64,000 nt of DNA from an uncultured Clostridia bacterium (GCA_937884975.1 CAKZZS010000009.1:20539-84538), one strand, 5' to 3'; shown: positions 40,660-50,569, numbered from the stretch's first letter. Program-made: numbers and translations. Notes: generated from the letters alone by a model not told the origin.

Positions 40660-40898
40660 TGGTTTTCTCCGTTACGTTTGTTTTTCTTTTCGGGTACGGG
40701 GTCATAACCTCCGCTTGTCAGCGGACTGCATCTTATAAGCCGCCAGAGAGTAAGTAAAAGTCCCTTAAAAAAACCGAACCGCTCAAACGCCGTAACGGCG
40801 TAGCTTGAACAGGTCGGATAGAATTTACACCTTGCCGGGAGCAGGGGAGAAATTCTTCTCTGGTAAAATTTAATCAGCTTAATTAACACTTGAGTCAT
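40656..40898 (-). CDS. yidD: Membrane protein insertion efficiency factor YidD
   Basis: An 80-residue protein with the family signature YQRRISPLLPARCKFYPTCSSYAVTAFERFG and the second conserved cysteine in LIRCSPLTSGGYDPVP. It assists YidC. Its start overlaps the end of rnpA by 20 bases and its stop overlaps the yidC start. Confidence 0.95.
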   Translation of the reverse strand: MTQVLIKLIKFYQRRISPLLPARCKFYPTCSSYAVTAFERFGFFKGLLLTLWRLIRCSPLTSGGYDPVPEKKNKRNGENQ

Positions 40899-41232
40899 TT
40901 TTAATTACTCCGGCTGACAAAAACTGTTTTCTCATTATCTCACAAAGCACGGTTGACTTTGTGTGTTTGGTTCTTCCGCGCGCAACAAATATTATATCAA
41001 ATCCGCCGTCAATTTCATTTTTCAACTGACTGAAGGCGGCGCGGATAACCCTTTTTGACCGATTTCGCTCAACTGCGTTTCCGATTTTTTTACTTGTAGT
41101 TATTCCTATACGACAAATTCCCGCACGGTTTTTCATAACATAAATGACCAGTGCAGGATTTGTATAGGCTTTTCCGCGCGCATAAATGCGGCGAAAATCG
41201 GAGTTACTCTTAAGTGTAACGGTATCGGTCAC
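40879..41232 (-). CDS. rnpA: Ribonuclease P protein component
   Basis: Protein subunit of RNase P, which matures the 5' ends of tRNAs (117 aa). The RNR-type motif appears as RNRSKRVIRAAFSQL, preceded by IGITTSKKIGNAVE. Start is GTG 41232 behind GGGA. It follows rpmH by 12 bases. Confidence 0.95.
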   Translation of the reverse strand: MTDTVTLKSNSDFRRIYARGKAYTNPALVIYVMKNRAGICRIGITTSKKIGNAVERNRSKRVIRAAFSQLKNEIDGGFDIIFVARGRTKHTKSTVLCEIMRKQFLSAGVIKNDSSVN

Positions 41233-41244
41233 GTTAATCCCTCA

Positions 41245-41379
41245 TTAGTAAGAGAGCTGCTTTCTGCCCTTTGCTCTGCGGCGGGCAAGAACCTTTCTGC
41301 CGTTTCTGTCTGACATTCTCTTACGGAAGCCGTGTTCCATCTTGCGATGGCGCTTCTTAGGCTGATATGTTCTTTTCAT
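41245..41379 (-). CDS. rpmH: 50S ribosomal protein L34
   Basis: A 44-residue, very basic protein (MKRTYQPKKRHRKMEHGF ... GRKQLSY), an unmistakable L34. GGGAGG precedes the ATG. As in most bacteria it is the first gene transcribed away from dnaA, leading the rpmH-rnpA-yidD-yidC operon. Confidence 0.97.
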   Translation of the reverse strand: MKRTYQPKKRHRKMEHGFRKRMSDRNGRKVLARRRAKGRKQLSY

Positions 41380-41804
41380 CACGTTTCCTCCCTGAAAATT
41401 ATATTATACCTGCACGAAACTGTTTTGCAGGATTTTTGCATACTGATTCAGTATAAATAATTACACTGTGAGAATGTATTATATAACAAAAAAGCCGCTT
41501 CTGTCAATGATTTTATTTTTTAAAATCCCTTTAAATCAAATAAAAACACATTATTTGCATTAAGTAATTATAAAACAACAATATATTGTGTCGGGAAAGG
41601 AAAAATATTTTTTTATTCGATATATTTTTACTGATTTTTTACTATAATATAAGTATTATATATTTATTATAATTATATATTTAATTTAAGTTTCCTATTG
41701 TAATCTGACGCATTTAATGTTATAATGTTATTTGGGTCAATTTTTGAAATAAAAGTTTTAGACAATTTTTAAATAACTTGTAGAAAAGGGAAAGGATGTA
41801 AAAA
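41380..41804. other. oriC: Probable oriC region upstream of dnaA
   Basis: A 425-base, very AT-rich non-coding gap between divergent rpmH and dnaA, where gene strand switches from minus to plus, as at a replication origin. No TTATCCACA-type box was seen. One copy of the 9-mer TTGTCTAAA (as its complement at 41757-41765) lies about 40 bases before dnaA. An AT-only stretch at 41620-41700 could be an unwinding element. Origin function is inferred from gene order and composition. Confidence 0.65.
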
Positions 41805-43124
41805 ATGGATTCCTTTATGGAAATTTGGGAGGCGGTGCTTAAGTACTGCTCACAAAAGGTTAACGAAACTGCGTTTAACCTCTGGATCGACCCGTTACAG
41901 CCGATAGGCTTTGAAAACGATTCGGTCACTCTTTACGTTAAGGACGATTTCAAACGCGGAATAATTCTTGACAAATACCTCACTTTACTAAATGACGCCT
42001 TTGAAAACGTTATGGGCTTTAATGTAAAAATTTATATTACCACTGATGAAAATGAGCTTAAAGAGCGCCAGAGTGAGGCTTCTGAAGAAAAAAACTATTC
42101 TTTTTCAAATGAAATTATAAACGACTTTGCTTCATTTGTTGTTGGTCCGTCAAATAAATTTGCTTATGCGGCTGCTAAAAATGTTGCATCTAACCCGGGA
42201 AGATTTTATAATCCTCTTTTCATTTACGGAAGAAGCGGACTCGGAAAAACTCACCTTTTAAACGCTATTTGTCTTGAGGTTGAAAAGAAATATCCCGATG
42301 CAAATATAATATATACAACAAGTGAAAACTTTACAAACGAACTTGTTTTTTATTTACAGACTCTGAATACTCAGGCGTTCCGTAACAAATACCGTACCTG
42401 CGATATTCTTCTTATAGACGATATTCAGTTTATTGCCGGAAAGACGCAGACGGAGGAGGAATTTTTCCATACCTTCAACACCCTTTACGAAAACGGAAAA
42501 CAGGTTGTTTTAACCTCAGATAAACCGCCCAGAGAAATCCAGAGTCTTGAAGACAGACTTCGTTCGCGTTTTGAAAACGGACTTTTAGCCGATATTCAGC
42601 CGCCCGATTATGAAACAAGAATGGCGATTATTAAAAATAAAGCTGAATATTTCAAGCTTAACCTTTCAAATGAGGTTGTTGATTTCATAGCGGATAAAAT
42701 AAAGAACAACGTCCGTCAGCTTGAAGGAGCGGTAAAAAAGATAAACGCTCTTTGTCAGATGCAGGGAAATGAACCTACAACTGAAATCGCTTCGGAAGCC
42801 ATAAAGGATATTCTTAATAATTCAAGGCCGGTTGAAGCGACAATTGAAATGATTATTGACCAAACGGGTAAGACCTTCGGAGTTACTCCCGAAAATATCC
42901 GTTCTGAAAGACGTGACGCGTCTATTGTCAATGCAAGACAGGTTGCAATGTATATAATGCGTGAAACAGCCGATATGTCGCTTATTGATATAGGAAAGGT
43001 TTTCGGCGGAAAAACTCATTCGACGGTTAAGCATTCAATTGACGGTGTTGAAAAAAAGATGGAATCAAATTTTTCTTTTAAATCAACGGTGTACGATTTA
43101 ATTAAAAATATCCAGGAATTATAG
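41805..43124 (+). CDS. dnaA: Chromosomal replication initiator DnaA
   Basis: AAA+ initiator (439 aa). Domain I (about 1-75) is followed by a short linker, the AAA+ domain with Walker A GRSGLGKTHLLNAI and Walker B LLIDDIQFIAGK, and the DNA-binding domain IV. The domain IV signature that contacts the DnaA box is GGKTHSTVKHSI rather than the usual GGRDHTTVxHA: the aspartate is threonine and the first threonine is serine. This predicts an altered box sequence, in line with the lack of canonical boxes beside the gene. Confidence 0.97.
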   Translation: MDSFMEIWEAVLKYCSQKVNETAFNLWIDPLQPIGFENDSVTLYVKDDFKRGIILDKYLTLLNDAFENVMGFNVKIYITTDENELKERQSEASEEKNYSFSNEIINDFASFVVGPSNKFAYAAAKNVASNPGRFYNPLFIYGRSGLGKTHLLNAICLEVEKKYPDANIIYTTSENFTNELVFYLQTLNTQAFRNKYRTCDILLIDDIQFIAGKTQTEEEFFHTFNTLYENGKQVVLTSDKPPREIQSLEDRLRSRFENGLLADIQPPDYETRMAIIKNKAEYFKLNLSNEVVDFIADKIKNNVRQLEGAVKKINALCQMQGNEPTTEIASEAIKDILNNSRPVEATIEMIIDQTGKTFGVTPENIRSERRDASIVNARQVAMYIMRETADMSLIDIGKVFGGKTHSTVKHSIDGVEKKMESNFSFKSTVYDLIKNIQEL

Positions 43125-43347
43125 ACAAGTTATTATTTATAAACATAAGGTTTTGAACATACAGGTTTTATTTGTATATACATTAGACATCCGTAAAAAA
43201 GTTTTAGAAATAAAAAATTGCGGTTTTTTTGCTTAAAATATACATTTTTACCTGTTTTAAACAGTTTAGACAATCTCTACTAATACAACTATTTTTTATA
43301 ATTATTTTTATATAAAAAATTCAAATTTTTTAAAGGAGATAAATAAT
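43125..43347. other. dnaA-dnaN spacer with repeated TAGACAA motifs
   Basis: An AT-rich 223-base spacer. TTTAGACAA (43265-43273) is identical to the copy upstream of dnaA; TATAGACAA (43120-43128) and ATTAGACAT (43182-43190) are near matches. Also present is CTGTTT-T-AAACAG near 43252-43264. These are candidate initiator-binding sites. Confidence 0.5.
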
Positions 43348-44457
43348 ATGAAATTCACATGCAATACACTCGCGCTTAACGAAGCCTGCCAGAATGTTCA
43401 GAGAGCGGCTTCTTCAAAAACAACTCTTCCTTCAATTGAGGGTATCTTACTTAAGGCGGAGGGAAACACCTTAACTCTTACGGGATATGACCTTGAGGTA
43501 GGAATAGTAACAAATATCGACGCAAGAGTTGAAGAGAGCGGCGCAGTCATTATCAACGCAAGATATCTTTGCGATATCGTAAGAAATCTTCCTGCAGAAA
43601 TCTGCTCAATTTCTTCAGATGAAAGACAAACCTGTAAAATAGTTTCCGGTGACACTGAATACAGCATTATGGGAATTTCAGCTGCCGAATATCCGGAGCT
43701 TCCGTCTGTTTCCGGCGGTTTTCCGATAGTTCTTAAGGGCGATATTCTTAAGGATATGATAAAAAAGACATATTTTGCAGCTGCGGATAATGATGCGTCA
43801 AAAGCAGTTCATACAGGCGTTAAATTTGAAATTAAAAAGGGTTCTATCTGCCTTGTTGCGGTTGACGGCTTCCGTCTTGCAATAAGAAACGAAAGTTTTG
43901 ATTATGACGGAGAAGAAAAGAACTTTGTTGTTCCCAAAAAGACTCTTACAGAGGTTATTAAGCTTATTCCCGATGGCGACGTTACCGTTTCAATGGGCGT
44001 TGCAAAGAGACATATTCTCTTTGAAATCGGAAATTACAGCATTGTTTCACGTCTTCTTGACGGCGAATTTCTTGATTACAAGGCAGCTGTTCCGCAGTCA
44101 AGCACAACCGACGTTAAGGCTAATTTAAGAAGACTTATTGAAGCGGTTGAACGAGTTTCTCTTATCATTGCGGACAGAAATAAGAGCCCTATCCGTTGTA
44201 TTTTTGATAACGATTTAATCCGAGTTTCGTCTTCAACAACCTTGGGTCTTGCAAATGATAAAATGGCTGCAAAGGTTATAGGAAATAAGGTTGAAATCGG
44301 CTTTAACAATAAATTTTTACTTGACGCGTTAAGAGTCTGCGACAGTGATGAGGTTGTTATTAAATTAAACGGGCCCGTTCAGCCGATTATCATTGTTCCA
44401 AATGAAGGAGACAGCTTCTTATTCCTTGTTCTTCCCATCAGGCTTAAAAAGGATTAA
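43348..44457 (+). CDS. dnaN: DNA polymerase III beta sliding clamp
   Basis: Ring-shaped processivity clamp (369 aa) with three repeated domains. The start MKFTCNTLALNEACQNVQRA, the middle IVSRLLDGEFLDYKAAVP and the C-terminus PIIIVPNEGDSFLFLVLPIRL are typical. AAAGGAG precedes the ATG. It is followed two bases later by the S4-domain gene. Confidence 0.97.
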   Translation: MKFTCNTLALNEACQNVQRAASSKTTLPSIEGILLKAEGNTLTLTGYDLEVGIVTNIDARVEESGAVIINARYLCDIVRNLPAEICSISSDERQTCKIVSGDTEYSIMGISAAEYPELPSVSGGFPIVLKGDILKDMIKKTYFAAADNDASKAVHTGVKFEIKKGSICLVAVDGFRLAIRNESFDYDGEEKNFVVPKKTLTEVIKLIPDGDVTVSMGVAKRHILFEIGNYSIVSRLLDGEFLDYKAAVPQSSTTDVKANLRRLIEAVERVSLIIADRNKSPIRCIFDNDLIRVSSSTTLGLANDKMAAKVIGNKVEIGFNNKFLLDALRVCDSDEVVIKLNGPVQPIIIVPNEGDSFLFLVLPIRLKKD

Positions 44458-44459
44458 AA

Positions 44460-44708
44460 ATGAAACAAATAAAGGCAAAAATTGCACAAAAAAGAAATAG
44501 CCAAATAAAAATAGATACTGACTTTATCCGTCTTGATTCGGCTTTGAAGCTTGCAAATCTGGTTCAAAGCGGCGGTCACGCAAAGGCTGTTATTCAGGAT
44601 GGAGAGGTTATTGTAAACGGTGAGGTCTGCGAAATGAGGGGTAAAAAGCTTCATATCGGAGACAGATTTGAATACGGTTTGAATGTTGTTGAGGTAACAG
44701 GGGCGTGA
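44460..44708 (+). CDS. rlbA: S4-domain RNA-binding protein YaaA/RlbA
   Basis: An 82-residue protein consisting mainly of an S4 RNA-binding fold (IRLDSALKLANLVQSGGHAK ... IVNGEVCEMRGKKLHIGD). It lies in its conserved place between dnaN and recF. The stop overlaps the recF GTG start (GTGA). It is thought to act in ribosome assembly or RNA binding. Confidence 0.92.
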   Translation: MKQIKAKIAQKRNSQIKIDTDFIRLDSALKLANLVQSGGHAKAVIQDGEVIVNGEVCEMRGKKLHIGDRFEYGLNVVEVTGA

Positions 44709-45796
44709 AGGTAAGAAAGCTGACATTAAAAAACTACAGAAACATCAGGGATTTGACCTTTTCTCCGTCGGAGGGGATAAATATAATCTTCGGCGAGAAT
44801 GCCCAGGGAAAAACAAATCTTATTGAGGCTCTGTGGCTTTTTACGGGATGTAAGAGCTTTCGGACAAGCAAGGATTCGGAGCTTGTCAACTTTAACGAAA
44901 GCTTTTCCGTTGCCGAGCTTGAATTTTACGCGTTTGAAAGGGAACAGACGGCAAAAATCGTAAATGAAAAAAAGCAAAAGGCCTTTCTAAACGGAGTTGA
45001 ACTGTCTTCACCGTCAAAGCTTATCGGCGAGTTTACAACGGTTGTTTTTTCACCTGTTCACCTTTCTCTAATAAAGGACGGTCCTGCGGCAAGACGGCGT
45101 TTTATTGACGTTGCGCTTTGTCAGTTAAAACCGAGATATGCGGCGTTTTTACAAAAATACAACAAGGCGCTTCATCAGAGAAATTTTTTATTAAAGGATG
45201 TCCAGTATCATTCGGAATTACTTGACACGCTTGACGTTTGGGATGAAAGACTCTGTCAGCTTGCGACCGTTATAATTAAGGAAAGACTTGATTACATTAA
45301 AAAGCTTACTCCCGCCGCAAAGGAAATATATTCCGGTCTTTCCGACGGCAAGGAGGAGATGGGTATTTCTTATAGCAGTCTTGCGGATTTTTCTTCAATG
45401 AGCGAGGATGAAATATATTTTGAACTGATGAAGCTCATTAAGAAAAACCGAAAAGAGGATATTTTACAGAAAAGTACCTCTGTCGGTCCTCACAGGGACG
45501 ATATTGAAATAACGGTTAATTCTCTTTCGGCAAGGAGCTTTGGCTCACAGGGACAGCAACGCTCCTGCGCAATTGCGTTAAAGCTCGGCGAAGCGGAAAT
45601 CGTAAGCTCGTTTACGGGTGAAAAGCCAGTTGCTCTTCTGGATGACGTTATGAGCGAGCTTGACGAAAGCAGACAGGATTATATTTTAAATAAAATCAAG
45701 GACTGGCAGGTATTTATTACCTGCTGTGACGAAAACCAGGTTTTGCGTCTTTGCGAGGGCAAAACCTTTGAAATGAAAGACGGAAGGCTTTTATAA
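44705..45796 (+). CDS. recF: Recombination and repair protein RecF
   Basis: SMC-like ATPase (363 aa) that loads RecA at gaps. The N-terminal Walker A GENAQGKTNLIEALWLF, the signature SFGSQGQQRSCAIALKLGEAE and Walker B PVALLDDVMSELDESRQDYIL are clear. It begins with GTG overlapping the upstream stop. RLTLKNYRNI-type opening is present as KLTLKNYRNIRDL. Confidence 0.96.
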   Translation: MKVRKLTLKNYRNIRDLTFSPSEGINIIFGENAQGKTNLIEALWLFTGCKSFRTSKDSELVNFNESFSVAELEFYAFEREQTAKIVNEKKQKAFLNGVELSSPSKLIGEFTTVVFSPVHLSLIKDGPAARRRFIDVALCQLKPRYAAFLQKYNKALHQRNFLLKDVQYHSELLDTLDVWDERLCQLATVIIKERLDYIKKLTPAAKEIYSGLSDGKEEMGISYSSLADFSSMSEDEIYFELMKLIKKNRKEDILQKSTSVGPHRDDIEITVNSLSARSFGSQGQQRSCAIALKLGEAEIVSSFTGEKPVALLDDVMSELDESRQDYILNKIKDWQVFITCCDENQVLRLCEGKTFEMKDGRLL

Positions 45797-45797
45797 A

Positions 45798-46040
45798 ATG
45801 TATTTGCAGTTGGGACAGGATACAGTAATAAGAACCGAAAGTATAATAGGTATTTTTGACTTGGATAACACCACTGTTCAAAAGGGTACGAGAGACTTTC
45901 TTAACGCGGCTGAAAAAAAGGGAGAAACGAAATATGTTTCCTTTGATTTGCCGAAATCCTTTGTTGTCAGCGTTAAGAACGGGGAAAGAGAAATATATAT
46001 AACTCATCTTGCGACAAATACATTATTTAAACGTAAATAA
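45798..46040 (+). CDS. remB: DUF370 regulatory protein RemB/YaaB-type
   Basis: An 80-residue DUF370 protein (MYLQLGQDTVIRTESIIGIF ... SFVVSVKNGEREIYITHLAT), the paralogue of RemA found between recF and gyrB in Firmicutes. RemA/RemB regulate biofilm matrix genes in Bacillus; in other clostridia the role is unknown. It starts one base after recF. Confidence 0.88.
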   Translation: MYLQLGQDTVIRTESIIGIFDLDNTTVQKGTRDFLNAAEKKGETKYVSFDLPKSFVVSVKNGEREIYITHLATNTLFKRK

Positions 46041-46085
46041 TTGAATTTACATATATTCACACATTTTTTAGGAGGTTTTCACTGG

Positions 46086-48050
46086 ATGGAAATCGAAAAC
46101 AAGAACGAAATTTACGAAGAGGAAAGTATGAATACCGCCGTCACGAGCGAATACGGAGCAGATCAGATTCAGGTTTTAAAGGGACTTGAAGCTGTAAGAA
46201 AGCGTCCGGGTATGTATATCGGCTCGACGGGACCGAGAGGACTTCATCACCTTGTTTATGAAATCGTTGATAACTCAATTGACGAGGCATTGGCAGGCTA
46301 CTGTACTCATATTGAGGTTGAAATTTTACCGGGCGATATTATTACGGTTCGCGATAACGGAAGAGGTATTCCTGTCGGTATAAATGAGGAAGAGGGACTC
46401 CCTGCGGTTACGGTTGTTCTTACGGTGCTTCACGCAGGCGGTAAGTTCGGCGGCAGCGGCTATAAGGTTTCGGGCGGTCTGCACGGCGTAGGCTCTTCGG
46501 TTGTAAACGCTCTGTCCGAATGGATGGAGGTTGAGGTAAGCCAGAACGGCCACGTCTATAAGCAGCGCTTTGAAAGAGGTGAAATTGCCTCCGACCTTGA
46601 TATTATAGGCGACACGGATGAAACGGGTACGTTTATCCGTTTTAAGGCTGACCCCGAAATATTTACAGAAACGACTGAATATGAATTTGAAATACTTCAA
46701 AGACGTCTTCGTGAACAGGCTTTTCTTAACGCAGGGCTTTCAATAAAGCTTACGGATTTAAGAAATCCCGACGAAACGGTTGAAGAGGTTTACTGCTATG
46801 AGGGCGGTATTTCCTCGTTTGTTGAATATATAAATACGAGCAGGGGACTTAATCCTTTGCACGAAACGCCGATGCATTTTTCCGTTGTCAAGGGCGACAG
46901 GAGCGCGGAGGTTGCTTTAGCGTACAATGACAGCTATAACGAAAACATACTTTCATTTGCAAATAACGTAAGGACTATTGACGGCGGTACCCACGAAAAC
47001 GGCTTTAAAAACGCGTTGACAAAGGTATTTAACGATTACGGAAGAAAATATAAGCTCTTAAAGGATAACGACAAAAACCTTTCGGGCGAGGACGTAAGAG
47101 AGGGTCTTACGGCTGTTATTTCCGTAAAGCTTACCGAGGCGCAGTTTGAGGGTCAGACAAAGGGAAAGCTCGGAAATACCGATATTACTCCGCTTGTTTC
47201 AAAAATGCTTGTTGATAAAATGGGCACATTTTTTGAAGAAAACCCGTCAATAGCAAAGGCGATTTTCAATAAGGCTCTTGATGCTTCAAGGGCAAGAGAA
47301 GCCGCAAGAAAGGCAAGAGATAACGCAAGAAGAAAATCTCCGCTTGAAAGCAACTCGCTTCCCGGAAAGCTTGCCGACTGTATCAGCAAGGACCCGACAA
47401 AGTGCGAAATTTACATCGTAGAGGGTGACTCGGCAGGCGGAAGCGCAAAAGAGGGCAGAGACCGTGAGCACATGGCAATTCTTCCTCTTTGGGGTAAAAT
47501 GCTTAACGTCGAAAAGGCAAGAGTGGACAAGGTTTATTCCAATGAAAAGCTCATTCCCGTTGTTATGGCTTTGGGAACGGGTATAGGCGAGGATTTTGAT
47601 ATAAATAAATTAAGATACCACAAGATTATCATTATGGCGGATGCCGACGTCGACGGAGCGCATATCAGGACGCTTCTTCTTACCTTCTTCTTCCGCTATA
47701 TGCCTCAGATTATCGAGGAGGGCTATGTCTATCTTGCGCAGCCACCTCTTTTCAAGGTTTCAAAGGGTAAAAAGAGCGCTTACGCATTCTCGGATGAACA
47801 GAGGGATAAGATAATTGAAGAATTGGGCGGTCAGTGTGATATTCAGCGCTACAAGGGTCTTGGTGAAATGGATCCGCAGCAGCTCTGGGAAACCACAATG
47901 GACCCCGAATACAGAACAATGCTTCGCGTAACCGTTGAGGACGCGCAGAGGGCGAGCGAGAATTTCTCAATTCTTATGGGCGACAATGTTGAGCCGAGAC
48001 GCGAGTTTATTGAGAAAAACGCTAAATTTGTTCAGAATCTTGATATTTAA
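46086..48050 (+). CDS. gyrB: DNA gyrase subunit B
   Basis: ATPase subunit of gyrase (654 aa). GHKL ATPase motifs include YEIVDNSIDEALAGYC and VRDNGRGIPVG, then the transducer with TPLVSKML and the Toprim segment EGDSAGGSAKEGRDREHMAILPLWGK, with MADADVDGAHIRTLLLTFFF. AGGAGG at 46070-46075 precedes ATG 46086; an in-frame upstream ATG at 46041 lies before that site and was rejected. Confidence 0.97.
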   Translation: MEIENKNEIYEEESMNTAVTSEYGADQIQVLKGLEAVRKRPGMYIGSTGPRGLHHLVYEIVDNSIDEALAGYCTHIEVEILPGDIITVRDNGRGIPVGINEEEGLPAVTVVLTVLHAGGKFGGSGYKVSGGLHGVGSSVVNALSEWMEVEVSQNGHVYKQRFERGEIASDLDIIGDTDETGTFIRFKADPEIFTETTEYEFEILQRRLREQAFLNAGLSIKLTDLRNPDETVEEVYCYEGGISSFVEYINTSRGLNPLHETPMHFSVVKGDRSAEVALAYNDSYNENILSFANNVRTIDGGTHENGFKNALTKVFNDYGRKYKLLKDNDKNLSGEDVREGLTAVISVKLTEAQFEGQTKGKLGNTDITPLVSKMLVDKMGTFFEENPSIAKAIFNKALDASRAREAARKARDNARRKSPLESNSLPGKLADCISKDPTKCEIYIVEGDSAGGSAKEGRDREHMAILPLWGKMLNVEKARVDKVYSNEKLIPVVMALGTGIGEDFDINKLRYHKIIIMADADVDGAHIRTLLLTFFFRYMPQIIEEGYVYLAQPPLFKVSKGKKSAYAFSDEQRDKIIEELGGQCDIQRYKGLGEMDPQQLWETTMDPEYRTMLRVTVEDAQRASENFSILMGDNVEPRREFIEKNAKFVQNLDI

Positions 48051-48067
48051 GGAAGGGGGAGAGAAAA

Positions 48068-50569
48068 ATGGCTGAACAGCAGATAAATTACGACAATCAG
48101 AAAATTATTGACGTTGAAATAAGCGACGAAATAAGAAAAGCGTTCCTTGACTATTCAATGAGCGTTATTGTGTCCCGTGCGCTGCCGGATGTCCGTGACG
48201 GCTTAAAGCCCGTTCACAGACGTATTCTTTACGCAATGTATAAGAATAATCTCTACCCGACTAATCCTTACCGTAAGTGCGCAACCACTGTCGGCGACGT
48301 TCTCGGTCACTATCATCCCCACGGTGACGCTTCGGTTTATGACGCAATGGTACGTCTTGCGCAGACGTTTTCACAAAGGCACATTTTAGTTGACGGTCAC
48401 GGAAACTTCGGTTCGGTTGACGGTGACCCACCTGCTGCTTACAGGTACACCGAATCGCGTCTTTCAAAGACGGCTATGAAGCTGCTTGAGGATATTAAAA
48501 AGGACACCGTTGACTGGACGCCGAACTTTGACGACACGGAAAACGAGCCTACGGTATTGCCTGCGCGTTTCCCGAATCTGCTTGTAAACGGAACTACGGG
48601 TATCGCAGTCGGTATGGCGACAAATATTCCTCCTCACAATATGCGTGAGGTAGTCGAGGGAATGTGCTGTGTTATTGATAACCCCGAAGCAACTCTTGAC
48701 GATATTATGCACTATATCAAGGGACCCGATTTCCCAACGGCAGGCCTTGTTATGGGTACAAGGGGTATCCGCGAGGCTTATGCTACGGGCAGAGGTAAGA
48801 TTTACGTCCGCGCAAGGGCTGAAATAGTTGAATCAAAGGGCGACCGTTTCAAGATTATTGTCACGGAAATTCCCTATGCCGTAAATAAGGCGAGACTTAT
48901 TCAGAAAATTGCCGAGCTTGTTAAAGACAAGAGAATAGAGGGCATTGCCGATATTCAGGACTACTCCGACAAAAAGGGAATGCACATTGAAATTACCGTA
49001 AAGCGCGACGCAAACGCCCAGGTAGTTTTAAACCAGCTTTATTCAATGACCGATATGCAGGTAACCTTCGGCGCAATTCTTTTAGCTCTTGATGACGGAG
49101 TGCCGAAGATTATGACGCTTCGCGACATTCTCGACAAATATATCGCTTTCCAGAGGGATATAATAAAGAGAAGGACGCAGTTCGATTTAACCAAGGCGCA
49201 GGAGAGAGCCCATATTTTGGAGGGTCTTGCGCGAGCAATTGACATTGTTGACGAGATTATCGCAACCATCCGCGCCTGCAAGGGCGGTCAGGCAGAGGCG
49301 AAGGTTGCCATTATGGATAAATTCGGCTTTGACGACCCCCAGGCTTCGGCTATCGTTGCTTACCGTTTGGGACAGTTAGCAGGTCTTGAAATCGAAAAAA
49401 TCCTTAACGAATTGGAGGAGCTTCATCAGAGAATTGCCGACCTTACGGATATTCTTTCCAACGAAAAGAGAATTGACGAAATAATCAAGGAAGAGTCAAG
49501 GGAAATCGCGGAGAAATACGGTGACGAAAGAAGAACCGAAATTGCTGCAGTCAGCGGAGAGGTTGATATTGAGGACCTTATTCCCGAGGAGACCTGTGTT
49601 TACACTCTTACCACAATGGGTTATATCAAGCGTCAGCCCGTTGACACCTATAAGGCGCAGAACAGAGGCGGCAAGGGAGTTAAGGGAATGACAAGGCGCG
49701 AGGAGGACGTTGCTTCAACAATGTTCACTTGCTCAAGCCACGATTATATAATGTTCTTTACCACAAAGGGCAGAGCCTACAGGTTAAAGGGTTACGAAAT
49801 TCCCGAAAGCAGCCGTACAGGCAAGGGAATGAATATAGTTAATCTTCTCCCGGTTGAGACCGACGAAAAGGTTACAACAATGATAAGAGTGCCCGATTTT
49901 GAAACAGAGGACGTATACCTTTGTATGGTTACAAGAAAGGGCGTTATCAAGAGAACTGACCTTGACGCATACAAAAATATCCGTAAATCGGGTATCAATG
50001 CAATAAATCTTGACGAGGGCGATTCGCTTGCCTGGGTCAAGCTGACAGACGGTAACAGCGAGCTTCTTGTTGCAACAAGAAACGGTATGGCAATTCGCTT
50101 TAATGAAAAAGACGCAAGAGCCATAGGCAGAACCGCAAGGGGAATGAAAGCAATTAAATTAAAAGGCGATGACGAAGTAGTCGGTATGTGCGTGCTTGAC
50201 GAAAGCAAGCAGGTTCTTACCGTCAGCACAACCGGCTTCGGCAGAAGGAGCAATATTTCCGATTACCGCCTGCAGTCAAGAGCCGGCTCGGGTATCATTA
50301 ACTATAAGACGGATAAAAATGGCAAGGTTGCCGCCGTTGCAATGGTTGACGATAATGACGACGTAATTATGATTTCGGCTGACGGAATTATTATCCGTAT
50401 GTCCGCCGCTGATATAAGCAGCTTTTCGCGTACCTCAAAGGGCGTTCGCGTAATGCGTACCGAGGAAGGCATTGTCAGCGTTGCGGTAACGGCGAGAATT
50501 GAAGATGACCAAGGCGAAGAAGAGGGGAACGAAATACAAGGTGCGGCAGAAGGAGCAATAGATGAGTAA
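48068..50569 (+). CDS. gyrA: DNA gyrase subunit A
   Basis: Breakage-reunion subunit of gyrase (833 aa). The active-site region PYRKCATTVGDVLGHYHPHGDASVYDAMVRLAQ includes the quinolone-determining segment with alanine where many species have serine at the first resistance position. The catalytic tyrosine is in PPAAYRYTESRL. A GyrA-box-type QNRGGKGVKG near the C-terminal domain marks it as gyrase rather than topoisomerase IV. The end is acidic. It follows gyrB by 17 bases. Confidence 0.97.
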   Translation: MAEQQINYDNQKIIDVEISDEIRKAFLDYSMSVIVSRALPDVRDGLKPVHRRILYAMYKNNLYPTNPYRKCATTVGDVLGHYHPHGDASVYDAMVRLAQTFSQRHILVDGHGNFGSVDGDPPAAYRYTESRLSKTAMKLLEDIKKDTVDWTPNFDDTENEPTVLPARFPNLLVNGTTGIAVGMATNIPPHNMREVVEGMCCVIDNPEATLDDIMHYIKGPDFPTAGLVMGTRGIREAYATGRGKIYVRARAEIVESKGDRFKIIVTEIPYAVNKARLIQKIAELVKDKRIEGIADIQDYSDKKGMHIEITVKRDANAQVVLNQLYSMTDMQVTFGAILLALDDGVPKIMTLRDILDKYIAFQRDIIKRRTQFDLTKAQERAHILEGLARAIDIVDEIIATIRACKGGQAEAKVAIMDKFGFDDPQASAIVAYRLGQLAGLEIEKILNELEELHQRIADLTDILSNEKRIDEIIKEESREIAEKYGDERRTEIAAVSGEVDIEDLIPEETCVYTLTTMGYIKRQPVDTYKAQNRGGKGVKGMTRREEDVASTMFTCSSHDYIMFFTTKGRAYRLKGYEIPESSRTGKGMNIVNLLPVETDEKVTTMIRVPDFETEDVYLCMVTRKGVIKRTDLDAYKNIRKSGINAINLDEGDSLAWVKLTDGNSELLVATRNGMAIRFNEKDARAIGRTARGMKAIKLKGDDEVVGMCVLDESKQVLTVSTTGFGRRSNISDYRLQSRAGSGIINYKTDKNGKVAAVAMVDDNDDVIMISADGIIIRMSAADISSFSRTSKGVRVMRTEEGIVSVAVTARIEDDQGEEEGNEIQGAAEGAIDE

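Noticed and set aside
41380..43347. Canonical DnaA boxes around dnaA
   Set aside because: Reading both strands I found no TTATCCACA or one-mismatch cluster; the TTGTCTAAA sites are reported instead as candidates.
46041..46085. Fifteen-codon upstream extension of gyrB
   Set aside because: It lies before the AGGAGG site at 46070 and encodes residues not found at GyrB N-termini.
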